DNA of 64,000 bases from Spirodela intermedia. Lineage: Eukaryota; Streptophyta; Magnoliopsida; Alismatales; Araceae. The notes beneath the pieces are model-generated. The model did no database searches and was not told the origin of the DNA. It worked only from the letters and a program-made list of their open reading frames with translations. Position 1 is the first letter of the stretch; every line of letters begins with the position of its first letter. The translations under genes were made by a program, and so were the position numbers. This document shows, piece by piece, positions 25,201-35,788 of this stretch. The DNA is taken from NCBI GenBank assembly GCA_902729315.2, contig LR746281.1:563001-627000 (forward strand), in the 5' to 3' direction.

Positions 25201-26324
25201 TCATTCAGGTCCAGAGAGAACTGGGTTGCACAGGCGCTTGGGCCTTTGATGTGACGGCTGCATGCAGTGGGTTCGTCGTCGGACTGGTCACTGCCTCCCG
25301 TTTCATCAAGGGTAACGAAAATTCTCATACGATTTCCGTGCTTCCGTGTTCTTCTGTGTTTCATACAATTTAAAATGCCAGGCGGTGGTTATCAGAATGT
25401 TCTAGTCATTGGAGCAGACGCTCTTTCACAGTACGTGGATTGGACTGATAGAGGCACCTGCATTCTCTTTGGTGATGCTGCTGGCGCCGTTTTGGTGCAG
25501 GTATTTCTTCTCTCTCGCTCCGCCCATGGAACTGAACTGTGCAAGGGAGAGCTTCTGATCTGCCCCGCCGGCAGATACCATGATGCATTTTTACCAGATT
25601 TTCAGAAGATATAGATTGGAAAAAAGAAAAAAAGCTGAAGCGGAGATGATCTACAGGCTTGCAGCGGAGATGAGGACGGGCTGCTCGGATTCAACCTGCA
25701 GAGTGACGGGAATGGGGAAAGGTGAGGTCGACTCACTTTGGCGATCTCCGCTTCTCTCCACCGTCACTTCCAAGTCACCCCGGAGAGAAAAACTCCTCGC
25801 AGGCACCTGAACGCCATCATCAAGGATGAGAAGGCGGTCGATTTCCGCTCAAGCGCCAATGGGGCCCCGTTCTCTCCCCCGGGAAAGCCCTCTTACTCTT
25901 GCCTGCAGATGAACGGCAAGGAGGTCTTCCGCTTCGCCGTCCGCTGCGTGCCGGAGTCCATACTGTCGGCGCTGGACGAAGCCGGCCTCGCGCCTTCCAG
26001 CATCGACTGGCTGCTACTCCATCAGGTGACGAAATCTCTCAGATTTGATAAATACTGACAACTCTCTCCCATCTGATGAGGAGGCTGCTCGCTCTGCTGC
26101 AGGCGAACCAGAGGATCATCGACGCGGTGGCCAGTCGCTTGCAGATCCCTCCCGGCAAGGTGCTGTCGAATCTGGCTGACTATGGGAACACGAGCGCCGC
26201 TTCCATTCCCCTGGCCTTGGACGAGGCTGTGAGAGGCGGCAAGGTCGCCGCCGGGAGCTTCATCGCCACCGCCGGCTTCGGAGCCGGCCTTACTTGGGGC
26301 TCGGCGATTCTGAGGTGGGGATAG
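22206..26324 (+). CDS. KASIII: plastid 3-oxoacyl-[acyl-carrier-protein] synthase III (KAS III)
   Basis: Condenses acetyl-CoA with malonyl-ACP to start plastid fatty-acid synthesis. Eight exons: 22206-22405, 23135-23283, 23347-23483, 25209-25311, 25382-25500, 25657-25721, 25803-26025 and 26103-26324. Phases agree and give 405 aa, the usual plant length. The first 60 or so residues are a Ser-rich transit peptide; the FabH core starts at [10 protein letters not shown]. The complete catalytic triad is visible: Cys181 in TAACSGF, His331 in LLLHQANQR (split by the last intron) and Asn361 in DYGNTSAAS. Other family blocks are [33 protein letters not shown] and the C-terminal [12 protein letters not shown]. 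Exon 4 follows a 1.7-kb intron. The gene is intact and expected to be active. Confidence 0.95.
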
Positions 26325-27029
26325 ACGGGCTCGGCTCTTCTTCTTCTTCTTCTTCTTCTTCGTCTTCTCTTTGCTGTGTTCAGTTGGTGTCCATGATTAC
26401 TTACAATCCTGGAAGATTTTCGGGTTTCGAGATGAATTTCCGGAACCGGCAACTTGGTGAGAAGTTTGGGATGCCGTTTGAAGTCGATTTGGAAGGAAAG
26501 ATTTTGGGAAAAGTTAGGGTTTTTCTTCGTGGTTAAAAGAGGCATTATTTTATGAGCCTGTCAGCCCATTTAGTTTCTTTTTTTAAGTCGATTCGCACAA
26601 TTCCCTTAAACTATGATTTTTTTTGGTATTATTTATGGAAAATGGGCTGTCGATCTTGGAAATGCACTTTGCATCCCTTTTATTTCGAAAAAAAAATCAT
26701 TTTCGCTTCATCAGATATATCTGATTTTATATGATAAAATTTTAAAATATATATTATTTTTAAAAGCTGGCGCCTGTTTTCTACCTGGCAAAAGGGAGTA
26801 TTTAAATATTATCAGATAATCCGGGAGGTGCCGACGGACAGACGGGTCAAATGCCCTTGCACGCCGGTCCAATTTGCCCCAATAACAGTGGGCCCACAAG
26901 GCCGGCGGTGAGACGGCTTGAATCCGGCCCACCGGCGGCCCGTGGATCTAATCCCCGCCGCTGTGGCGGTGATCGTGCAGGGAAGGCAACTACCGCTTGG
27001 CATCGGTGGGCCCGTGTTTTAGTTTTCCC
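26325..27029. other. intergenic region, KAS III to zinc-knuckle gene
   Basis: Contains the KAS III 3' UTR with a TTC microsatellite at about 26336-26365, then AT-rich sequence to about 26820, then GC-rich sequence with several GGCCCA/GGCCCAC motifs (about 26880-27015) just upstream of the next TATA element. No gene was recognised. Confidence 0.55.
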
Positions 27030-27038
27030 ATATATAAA
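27030..27038 (+). promoter_or_regulatory. TATA box of the CCHC zinc-knuckle gene
   Basis: TATATAAAA follows a cluster of GGCCCA-type motifs. It predicts transcription start near 27062 and therefore a long leader before the ATG at 28296, almost certainly containing a 5' UTR intron of about 1 kb. The exact leader splice sites are not clear. Confidence 0.6.
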
Positions 27039-27170
27039 ATTCCCCCACAACCCTAGCTACGATCCGCCCAGTTGCTTGGCGGGGGTGAATCGGAGCGGAG
27101 AGGAAGAAGGGCGGGGCGAGGAGGGAGAGGTGGCGGGGGAGGAGGGGCCTCCCTGTCGAGGGTTTCGTGA

Positions 27171-27226
27171 AGAAGAAGGAGAAGCGGGAGGAGGAGGAGG
27201 AGGAGGAGGAGGAGAAAGAAGAAGTA
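27171..27226 (+). repeat. GGA/GAA purine-rich trinucleotide tract
   Basis: About 56 bp of GAA and GGA triplets in the predicted first leader exon of the zinc-knuckle gene. An ORF through it would encode Glu/Gly repeats but has no family support. Confidence 0.75.
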
Positions 27227-28076
27227 AAGGTCGGTATTCTCGTAGCTTGGAACAATTTTCTCGGTCAGATCGAGAGGGAACGATATCAGTTGAGATGTAT
27301 TTGCTGAGATTGGGAGAATGCTCCAGAGAGCTTCGACGTTCTTGTTTGTGTTTGTTGGTGCCGGCGTTGTTCTGGCCTTGGTTTTCAGATCGATTGTTGT
27401 TCGTAGTTATGACGGGGAGGAGATGTAATTAAATCGGAGGATCGGTTGGAGAACTGCCGTGGGTGCTTGCTGGTCGTTGGGGGTTTTCATGGGATTAGGT
27501 TTCTCTTTGTTCCACATACTACAGGATGGCCTTTTTTCAGGGTGGTTTAAGGTATCCGTCCACCTGTTAGTTCCACTTTAAGCGCGATGAGCGCGATCGT
27601 AGAAGCGGGGTAATTTTTTAATCGTCCTTGTGCGTTTTTGTGCTACCATGATCTGCCTGTTATCTCTGTTACTTTTCACTTGGGGTTCCCTTTTGGTTTC
27701 CCCTCCTCCTAGGAATTTTGGGATGGATTTAACGATTGGCTTTGGGTGGTGCTGTGCTTATGCTACATCTTTCCATACATCTTTGTTTCAGCGGGGCTGA
27801 TGCATGCGCCGGTACTGTTTTCGCGCCTGTTGCTTATCTCTAGTGTCTGAGGTTTTTTTCGTATAACTTTTCCTTGAGATTTACCGTTATCGATTTAGAG
27901 GGCTGGCACCAGGTATCGATGAGTGAGAATCGTGATCTTGTGGTCAATGTTCTCTTCTTAATTTTAACAATGGATAGTCGAAGGTCTTTTAGTAGAGACT
28001 ACGCTTTGAAGTCGACGAGATTTTCAGGAGGTCGTCGGTGATGTGAGATGGAGGGTGCAGCTGTGGGTCGGATGCT

Positions 28077-28119
28077 GTGTTGTTGTTGTTGTTGTTGTTG
28101 TTGTTGCTGCTGCTGCTGC
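28077..28119 (+). repeat. TGT/TGC trinucleotide microsatellite
   Basis: About nine TTG units followed by five TGC units, inside the predicted 5' UTR intron of the zinc-knuckle gene. An ORF crossing it (poly-Cys) is an artefact. Confidence 0.85.
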
Positions 28120-28295
28120 ACCATTTGGTCTCTTTATTTTTTGGGGGGCACGCAGTGGTCTGTTGACATCGGACTTATACGGAGATGGTTTTGGATGGTT
28201 GTACAGTTGACAGGAAGTTGTGGTTATAATTGAAGTGGTGATTGCAGTATCACTAATTCCAGATCACTGGTGTTTGGTGGAAGGGAGACTGAAAG

Positions 28296-30732
28296 ATGAG
28301 CCAAGGCAGCCGTAGTCCTCCAAGGTCTCGCAAAATCCGAACCGAGCGTTTCTCCTACCGTGATGCCCCATACAGGAGGGATTTCCGTGGTTCGAGGTAC
28401 TCTTCCGAACATTCATATCTTTTGCTACTTATACTGTTTTTTCTTTTTAAATAATTCTCCGACACATTTACTCAGAATTAAATTGTGACTTTATCTGCTG
28501 TAATTTTTATTGATGTTTGGGTTTGCTGTGGTTTTTCCTTCACACATTGTTTCTTCTGACTTCATTAGCCCTCTTGGTGGGTTTTGTACACCTTGCTGCA
28601 GATCAATCAATGTGCCTACGACTCATCCATTGTCGTCAGAATATAGTTTCCCTTTTTTACGTAGCGAGTTCAATGCCACTTTGTTTCACATAACAACAGT
28701 GTAAAGCATCATACTTTTTGCGGGAAAAATTGAATTCGAGAATAGGCCATATTAACACGAAGAAGGGAAGGCCTGGTATTCGGGAAAATTTTGATTTGTA
28801 AACCATCCCTTATATGGCGAACATCTGGAGGCTAAAACATGCACACTAGTGTCTAATACTTACTCCCGAATCATGGTTGTGACCTAATATGTAATTTTAT
28901 GCATAGATAGGTCATTAAGGTTCTACTTTCTATCAACTTGAAAAGCGTAAAGAAATTTCTATCTGGTGTATGTTGTGTAAATATCAGCTATGTTGAATGG
29001 GCCATGTTGGTCTTATGATTTCTCATGGTCTCTGGAGAAAGCACTACCGAGATACTAATGTTCACAGCTGATGAGATCCTGCTCTGATATGCTAGCTAAT
29101 GTGAACATATTATCTTTAAGTGTGCTTATTTTTATTGGACGCTTCCCCTGTTTTCGTTCCAACTAGAGACAGTCCTCCTGTAGTGTCATTGAGTTATCTA
29201 CTTGTCTTGGCCCACTCACTTATTGCCAAAAAAACTCTTCATTTACATGGTGAGAATGCTCAGCATAGATTCTTCCTATCAAATTCTCTGTTTTTTCACA
29301 GAAAGTTCCCCCTTATTTACGACAGGTTTCGGCTTTCCATCTCTCTCTCTCTCTCTCTCTCTCGCTAGCTAGTATGTAACATGAGATCTTTCCACCAAAA
29401 CTGTACTTTCCCGACCTTCCACCGTAGTTGCTAGATTTAGCATGAATTCATATCCCACGGGCAGTCCCTGGCCCACCAGTTTAGTTTATGTCACGTTTAT
29501 AGATCTCATATCCATCGTTCTCGAATCCAGATTGGTGTTCCATTAACTTAGGGCCGTTAATAGCTGGTCTAATTCCGCGATAAAAGAGCTCTGTTTCCAA
29601 AGATAAGATAGCCTTCCTGGTAAAGAAGAGGAAAAAAAGGTGCTGTCATCTATCTCGACCAGTTTCCATATGAGATGCATGTGCCTGCTGCTCTCTGCTC
29701 CCATATATCTGCATATGCAAAAACGGGAAGTCGTGTTTCTTCAGCAACCATCGGATCCTTCCTTTTTGTCTATTCTTTTATATGGGTTTTCTTTAAAGGA
29801 ACAGACCATCCCCGAAAGAGACCTGCTGCGCGTTTAAAATCCTCACTTTCTGTAAATGAAAGGCTATTTCTTGGTTCCCGTTAACTGGAGTGCTTTCTGC
29901 AACCAGGCGGCCCGATTTGTGCAACAACTGCAAGCGGCCAGGACACTTCGCAAGAGAGTGCGCCAATGTCGGTGTGTGCAACAACTGTGGCCTTCCAGGG
30001 TAAGCAAGCATTTATGACGATAACCCTCGATTCTCTTCCTCAATCCGTAGAGAATCATAGAGAGAGAAATCATAGTTCATCCTGGACCTTACTATTTATT
30101 GACTTCATTGGCTTCTTTCTTGAGAGGGAGAAATGAAATGAATGAACCCACGTTGAACTTTTGTGTGTGTGGGCAGTCACATAGCGGCGGAGTGCACCGC
30201 GAAGGCGCTATGCTGGAACTGCAAGGAACCGGGGCATATGGCGAGCGGGTGCCCGAACGAGGGCATCTGCCACACCTGCGGCAAGGCCGGGCACCTCGCC
30301 AGGGACTGCACGGCGCGTGAGCGCCCGCCAGGGGACCTGCGGCTCTGCAACAACTGCTACAAGCAGGGCCACCTCGCGGCAGACTGCACCAACGACAAGG
30401 CCTGCAACAACTGCCGCCAGACGGGCCACCTCGCCAGGGACTGCCAGAACGAACCCGTCTGCAACCTCTGCAACGTCTCCGGCCACCTCGCGCGGCACTG
30501 TCCCAAAGCCGACGCCTTCACCACCACCGCCGCCGCCCCCGTCTACCGCAGCGGCGGCGCCTTCCCCGCCGCTGCGCGGGGATTCCCGCAGGTGGGCCTC
30601 GGCGGCGCCGGCGGCAGGGGGGACTTCATGGCCCCGCCGATGATGATCTGCCACAACTGCGGCGGGCGCGGCCACCTGGCCTATGAGTGCCCCTCCGGCC
30701 GCTTCCTCGACCGGGTCCTCCGAAGGTACTGA
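28296..30732 (+). CDS. CNBP/GIS2-like protein with eight CCHC zinc knuckles
   Basis: Single-stranded nucleic-acid-binding protein of the CNBP-like plant family related to Arabidopsis At1g75560, probably acting on RNA in nucleus and cytosol. Three exons (28296-28396, 29907-29999, 30177-30732) give 249 aa. Exon 1 encodes an Arg/Ser-rich start ([15 protein letters not shown], then [11 protein letters not shown]) that is typical of this family. Eight C-x2-C-x4-H-x4-C knuckles follow, for example [42 protein letters not shown] and [14 protein letters not shown], with the last, [14 protein letters not shown], near the C-terminus. Between knuckles 7 and 8 lies an Ala/Gly-rich linker where relatives, as I recall them, carry a further knuckle. 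The long exon 3 is very GC-rich. It converges on the DUF3783-like gene. Confidence 0.9.
29339..29364 (+). repeat. (CT)n microsatellite in intron
   Basis: Roughly 12 CT units inside intron 1 of the zinc-knuckle coding region. Confidence 0.8.
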
Positions 30733-30856
30733 CGCGGCGGCACACACCGAAAACGCACGGCGCAGAAGCTTTTGCTTTTTCTGGAGGTCCAATGGAGAGC
30801 CCACCCATCTTCCCATACTGTCGTCCTACGCTTGTCTCAGCTTTGAATCGTCATAC

Positions 30857-30862
30857 AATAAA
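30857..30862 (+). terminator. putative poly(A) signal of the zinc-knuckle gene
   Basis: AATAAA lies 125 nt after the stop codon of the zinc-knuckle gene, in an AT-rich context and before a CT-rich stretch. It is a plausible polyadenylation signal. Confidence 0.5.
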
Positions 30863-31074
30863 AACTTGACAATGCCAGTTTTCTCTCTCTATCTCTCTGT
30901 CTCTCTCTTACTCTGGAGGAATCACTACTAGGCCACCACCAAGCAAGGATCAATTGTGCCTCCCAGTCTTCCAAAGGTCTGCCATGTAACAGGGACAAGA
31001 GGGAGAGGTTCTCGGTCCGGTTGGGGGCAGCAGGACTCCACAGTGCTTCCTTCCTCTTCCCGGGTGATCAATCC

Positions 31075-31306
31075 GACGGCCGCCTAGAGGACTGCACAAA
31101 GAGTGTCCTAGGAGATGAGCGACCGGGCGCGCAGGGCGGCCATGGATTGGAGGAGGTTCTCAGACTTACCAGCATCTCATGGTCGCCCATTATCTCGTCT
31201 ATAACCTCACCAAGGGCTTTGCTCGCACTGTTAGGGACCAGGGCCGCAAAGACAGCCGGTGCCAAGCCTGCATGGAGCAAGTGACCTTACTTACGATCAC
31301 TCCTGG

Positions 31307-31349
<43 letters not shown>

Positions 31350-34300
31350 ATCTCAGCTCACTCATTCCTCAAATGCCAATTGGGAATAACTCGAGCATGC
31401 TAAAAATGTAAGCTTAGTGGCATCCAACCAGATGAGGCTATCAGTGGGAGCTACTCAAGAAACTACTTTCCTTGATTCGCTACTGCCGAGGTAGAAGAGA
31501 ACGAACTCTGCTTGGAATGGCATCATCCCTCCTCTTTCCAGTTCAGAGCAGTAAGAAATTCCCTTAACGGGCAGCAATGAAAAACCTCACCTCCTCTGTT
31601 TCGGAGATACTTTGCCCTATTCTAGCACCCCAGAAACTCAGCCGTCTCCCCCCTCTCCTAGTTGTGCACTAAACACTGCTAGCCCAACGTTCGAATTTGA
31701 CCTCTGCATGGAAGAATACCCGGGAACAACATAGGTACTGATCTAGTAGCCACTGTTTGTTTGTGTGTACATTTATCCCTCTAGAGACTCCTACCCTGGA
31801 AAATTGGTGGAATTTTGAGAATCGCCTAAGCAACCAGAGTAGGAGAGCCCAGCTCCTTACTGTCCACTTATGCATGAGATCTTGATATTTAGGCACACAT
31901 CCTAAATAAGCAAGGGTTTTTCTGGTGTATATGCGGTCTGAAACCTTAGAAAGTGAGAATAATTATTACGGTAAAGGCGCATACCTGTTTCTGGGAATGC
32001 GTTGATAAACATCATCATCTCCTCGCCACTTAAGCCAGAGAAAATGCATATTCTAGGCAGTGAACTTCCTTCCTGAGCAAAAAGTTGGCGATTCAGGAAG
32101 AGGAGCAAAGGGTAAAAGGCTACTTTGCCCAGCAGTAGAAAGGACATGATCCAATGTAGTATAGGACGTAGTCTAGCATCACAAGGCCATTCAGACATGG
32201 TAGCCAGAAATATGAACATAGGCTCAGGTATTTGAAAATCATTGTGAATCTCAAGTTGGTGTCTAAATACGCTGCAGATACATAGGCTTTGTGATTTTGA
32301 CCATTATATTTAGTTGGCCATATCGCCAGAGGGGAATGCTAATAGAATGCGGATTCACCATAAAAGGTAGATAAAAAAAATTGCACCTCCAAAGCTTCTA
32401 GATTCTGTGGTTGTGCGTGCATTGCGTCCCAGACAGTAAGTGAAATCATATCTTCGGTGCAGTAGATGATCTGCTAAAAAAATCGAAAAACTTTATGAGA
32501 ATTTCCAGAGTGGCGCTTAAAAGGAACAAGAAGCTATATGAACAATTTTTCCACTAAGATATTTATTTGGGTGATATAAACCATGGAACCAGGAAGAACA
32601 TAAATTCAAAAGTAGTTCCCCTAATCTGCGTGAATTCAATACACGAGATATCCACAGACTGATTCGCAGGTGAAGTGGAAAGATTAACTCTCTATAATTC
32701 ATGATGAATGCAGAAAAGAAAAGAAATATCGAAAGGATAATCAAAAGAAGCAGCCGGGAAATTACCTGGAGAAAATCACCATCCAGATCTTTTAGAAGCT
32801 GCTTTATCTGCATCGATAATTTACTTCATTAACCTGACAGCTAGTCATGAGTTTTGATAAGGTCAATGAAATAAAGCGTATTATGAGATAAGCAGAAGGA
32901 AGTTGATGCTAGTCTCAAGTTTTTAGGCATACAATATCGAAAATGCTATAAAAGGAAACGCCCAATAGGAGCTAAAGAAAGAAGAATGAAAACACAACGA
33001 TTATATTTAAACGCAATCAGAGCGCCCATCAGTTAAAAGGCAAAGTTTGAGAATGAGAGGAAGTACCTTGGCTGCTTCATTCATTTCAAAACCAGCCAAT
33101 AGTAATGCCTGAAGGATGAAAACATTCTGTTAATGGAATGGTTGCGGCAGTGGAGAAGGAGGAGGTGTGGGTGCAGGTTAGGATGAATATATTTGGGCAG
33201 AAGCCCCTTGTGTCATTGAAGGTTTTATATCCCATCTCTTGTCGCTTTGCATGCTGTAAAATAATACAGAGCTCTATTTTTGGCCAGAATTAAGTTATGG
33301 AAGAAGCACTCAATAGAAAGGTTTTTCTAGAATTTAAAAGAGAACAAGAAACATACAGGTGGGCCATATATAGGATCATCCTCGTTCAATGGAACAAACT
33401 TCGAATCTTCGACAATCTCACTGGGAACGTCTGCACGCAACATGCCAGTTTGCCATAATTAATTTCAAAACAGAAGCATAACTAAGACAACAGTCATTAT
33501 ACATACGTCCCGAAATTATGAAAATTATAAGTCAGAAGCAACCAAACAAATCCCGAGAACTGCACGATCAACACAAGCACTTTTTTCTAAGACATCGTAG
33601 CAACCAATCAGGCTAAATAATTAGCATGTAGAACCTTTCCCAGGGTTTAAGGCATTAGCATGTTGGAACCGGCTTCCTGGGTCGTCATGAAGGAGCCCAT
33701 GCAAACGCATGAAGCCCGTTTTTTCAGTAAAACAGATTGCAGTCGCGTCGCAGTCACGGAAATGCAGAGTAAAATATCCATTCAGTTATTTTCTCTATGA
33801 CTTGCGCAATACCCTTACCATCACATCTATCAACGTTCTACCTTGTTCCCATTTCGTACGAGAGCAAAGGGAAAAATCACGACAAAAATGGGATTATAGT
33901 CGCACGATAACATGATTATATGGCTTTCTGCAGATATTCGAACTGAATTCGTTTAAAAAATTCAGTCATAGCACAAATCTTCAGTGAAAGGTAATTTGTT
34001 AAACGGTTGCGACAACTGATATCTCAGGCTCAATTTGTATAGGACTGAACTTGCTATGTCCATGAAAAATCCGGGAGCTGAATAAGTTTTTCCCCATCGT
34101 CATCCCTTCTGTGAGCATTTGTGGCTAAGCGAATAGTTGGCAAATAAAACGTTCATCGACTCGCGTGCCAGACAAATTCTTATTCGTCGCTCCTCAATAT
34201 CCTAAACAAGATTAGCTCTTTCACATACAATTTGGAAAAACCTCGGAGAGAATCTCGGAAGCTCAACCGCCCACCTCTTCCGCCAGATACTTTGTTTTCT

Positions 34301-34781
34301 TACGCTCCCCAGGTGGCATCCTGACGTTAACTTCCCACTTTGTACGCAAAATTCCGACTCATTATATCAGTGACCAACGAGTGTGCGTTCGATGGGGAAC
34401 GAAGAGCACCCACCCGAACAGGAGGGAATAATTCACAGACATCAGCTGAGATTTATCCAATTTCGGAGATGTATGTTTTTTTGAGGAGCTGAATCAATCT
34501 ATACATCATACGATTCCTAAACAGGTGTACAGACCGACGCCTTCTTCAGCACGGAGATTAACATCAATCATATCAGGGCAGAAAATCACATCAACGTTAC
34601 CTCCTGACGACGCGCCAAGTACGCGACGACGGCGTCCCTTGCCCGACGCAGTCGCCGACAAACGTGACCTCAGAGGACGAGAGGACAGTCCATTGGGCAC
34701 GAAGCGAAAGCTCAGATATGGAGAAGACGGTAGCCAGAAGAACGGACAACGGGGCGCGAGAAATGCGGAGACGACCGCCAT
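31075..34781 (-). CDS. small plastid-targeted DUF3783-like protein
   Basis: Predicted chloroplast protein of unknown function. Exons on the minus strand: 34781-34601, 33430-33357, 33108-33067, 32807-32766, 32470-32387, 32072-31985 and 31267-31170, all in phase (203 codons), then a short last exon near 31075-31115. Two acceptors there give either a seven-codon SSRRPSD ending or another short one, so the C-terminus is uncertain. Residues 1-55 are a Ser/Arg/Leu-rich transit peptide without acidic residues. The mature part has an acidic stretch (KFVPLNEDDPIYGPP), a helix ending in EMNEAAK and a C-terminal DUF3783-type domain: SGLSGEEMMMFINAF, then PETGLAPAVFAALVPNS and VIDEIMGDHEML. The domain call rests on pattern memory. 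Confidence 0.72.
31311..31345 (+). repeat. (CT)n microsatellite
   Basis: About 15 CT units, interrupted by CTATCTCTAT, in the intron just upstream of the last main exon of the DUF3783-like gene (GA on the transcribed strand). Confidence 0.85.
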
Positions 34782-35731
34782 AGCTCGCCTTCTTCTAGCC
34801 TGCTACCTCCTCTCCTCCCCGCCTTCCCGCCTGAGAGTGTCGTGGATAGAAGTCCACGATGTCGATGGAGCAACGACATGCTCTGCTGTTTCTGCATCGC
34901 AACGATCGGACGGTTAGATCCAAGAAGCACTGGCCGTCCGATGTGAGGTTCTAGAGAGAGACTACGCAGGTGGGCCGCCGGCGAGAGGGATAGAGAGAGA
35001 ACCCGACTTATGTCGACATATCGGGCCACATGTGTCGATAGCTCGACGACATGGGCCGCTTGAGGTGCAAAAACGGAATAAATCCTGACCGTCCGATGCT
35101 CGATTGACGGACAACCTTCATCAAGTGAGAGAAAGTTATAGTCAACTAGCTGGAAGGTTTTTGCGTCTTCTTATCACTGAATCCCTACTTAAATTTTATA
35201 ATCATATTTTAGACCTAGATTTATCGGTATTAGCTTGAGCCCCTCCACACTATTTCTCGAAAATATCGAATTAATCAAATGACCTATCCTCTGAACGGGC
35301 CGAGCCCGCTATTGGCCTTTACGTGGGTCTACCCTGATTGGCTAGGAAGTATGTTTATCCCCCTGCGAAATTACACTTTGACGAAATAGCCTTATATTCA
35401 CCTATTTTAGAGATACACCCCCGAATAGACTTTCTGTACCATGCATGAAAAAAAAAAAAAAATCCTTTTCTCCCCATTGTAAAGCCAAATTTAGCCTTTC
35501 ACTCACTATCTGAGCAAGGAGGATCATCGGATCGTTTACAAGAGTAAATAAAATAATAATAATAAAAGAAAATAGGAGGAATTAGGTATTGCAATTATTC
35601 TAGTTGAGGGTGTTAATGTGCCCAGAATGATAGAAGCATGAACTGATTACCACTCTCTCTCTCTCTCTCTCTCTCTCGACACAGGAGAGTGACAACGATG
35701 AGGACAGGAATTGTGAGGGAATATCAGTCCA
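34782..35731. other. intergenic region upstream of the DUF3783-like gene
   Basis: About 950 bp that hold the promoter of the minus-strand DUF3783-like gene and, at the far end, the 3' UTR of the PTST-like gene. GGCC-containing motifs occur at about 35030-35060 and 35297-35320, an A homopolymer at about 35448-35462 and a CT microsatellite at about 35652-35678. No gene was recognised. Confidence 0.55.
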
Positions 35732-35737
35732 TTTATT
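35732..35737 (-). terminator. putative poly(A) signal of the PTST-like gene
   Basis: TTTATT on the plus strand reads AATAAA on the minus strand, 52 nt after the stop codon at 35789. Position and context fit a plant polyadenylation signal. Confidence 0.45.
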
Positions 35738-35788
35738 TCAGTAGAAGCAGTTGATAACGGGTTCTCCAGTTCGGAGGAGATTGATGGG

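Noticed and set aside
26851-27432. 193-codon ORF before the zinc-knuckle gene
   Set aside because: Starts upstream of the TATA element and crosses GGA repeats; does not join the CCHC exons and matches no family.
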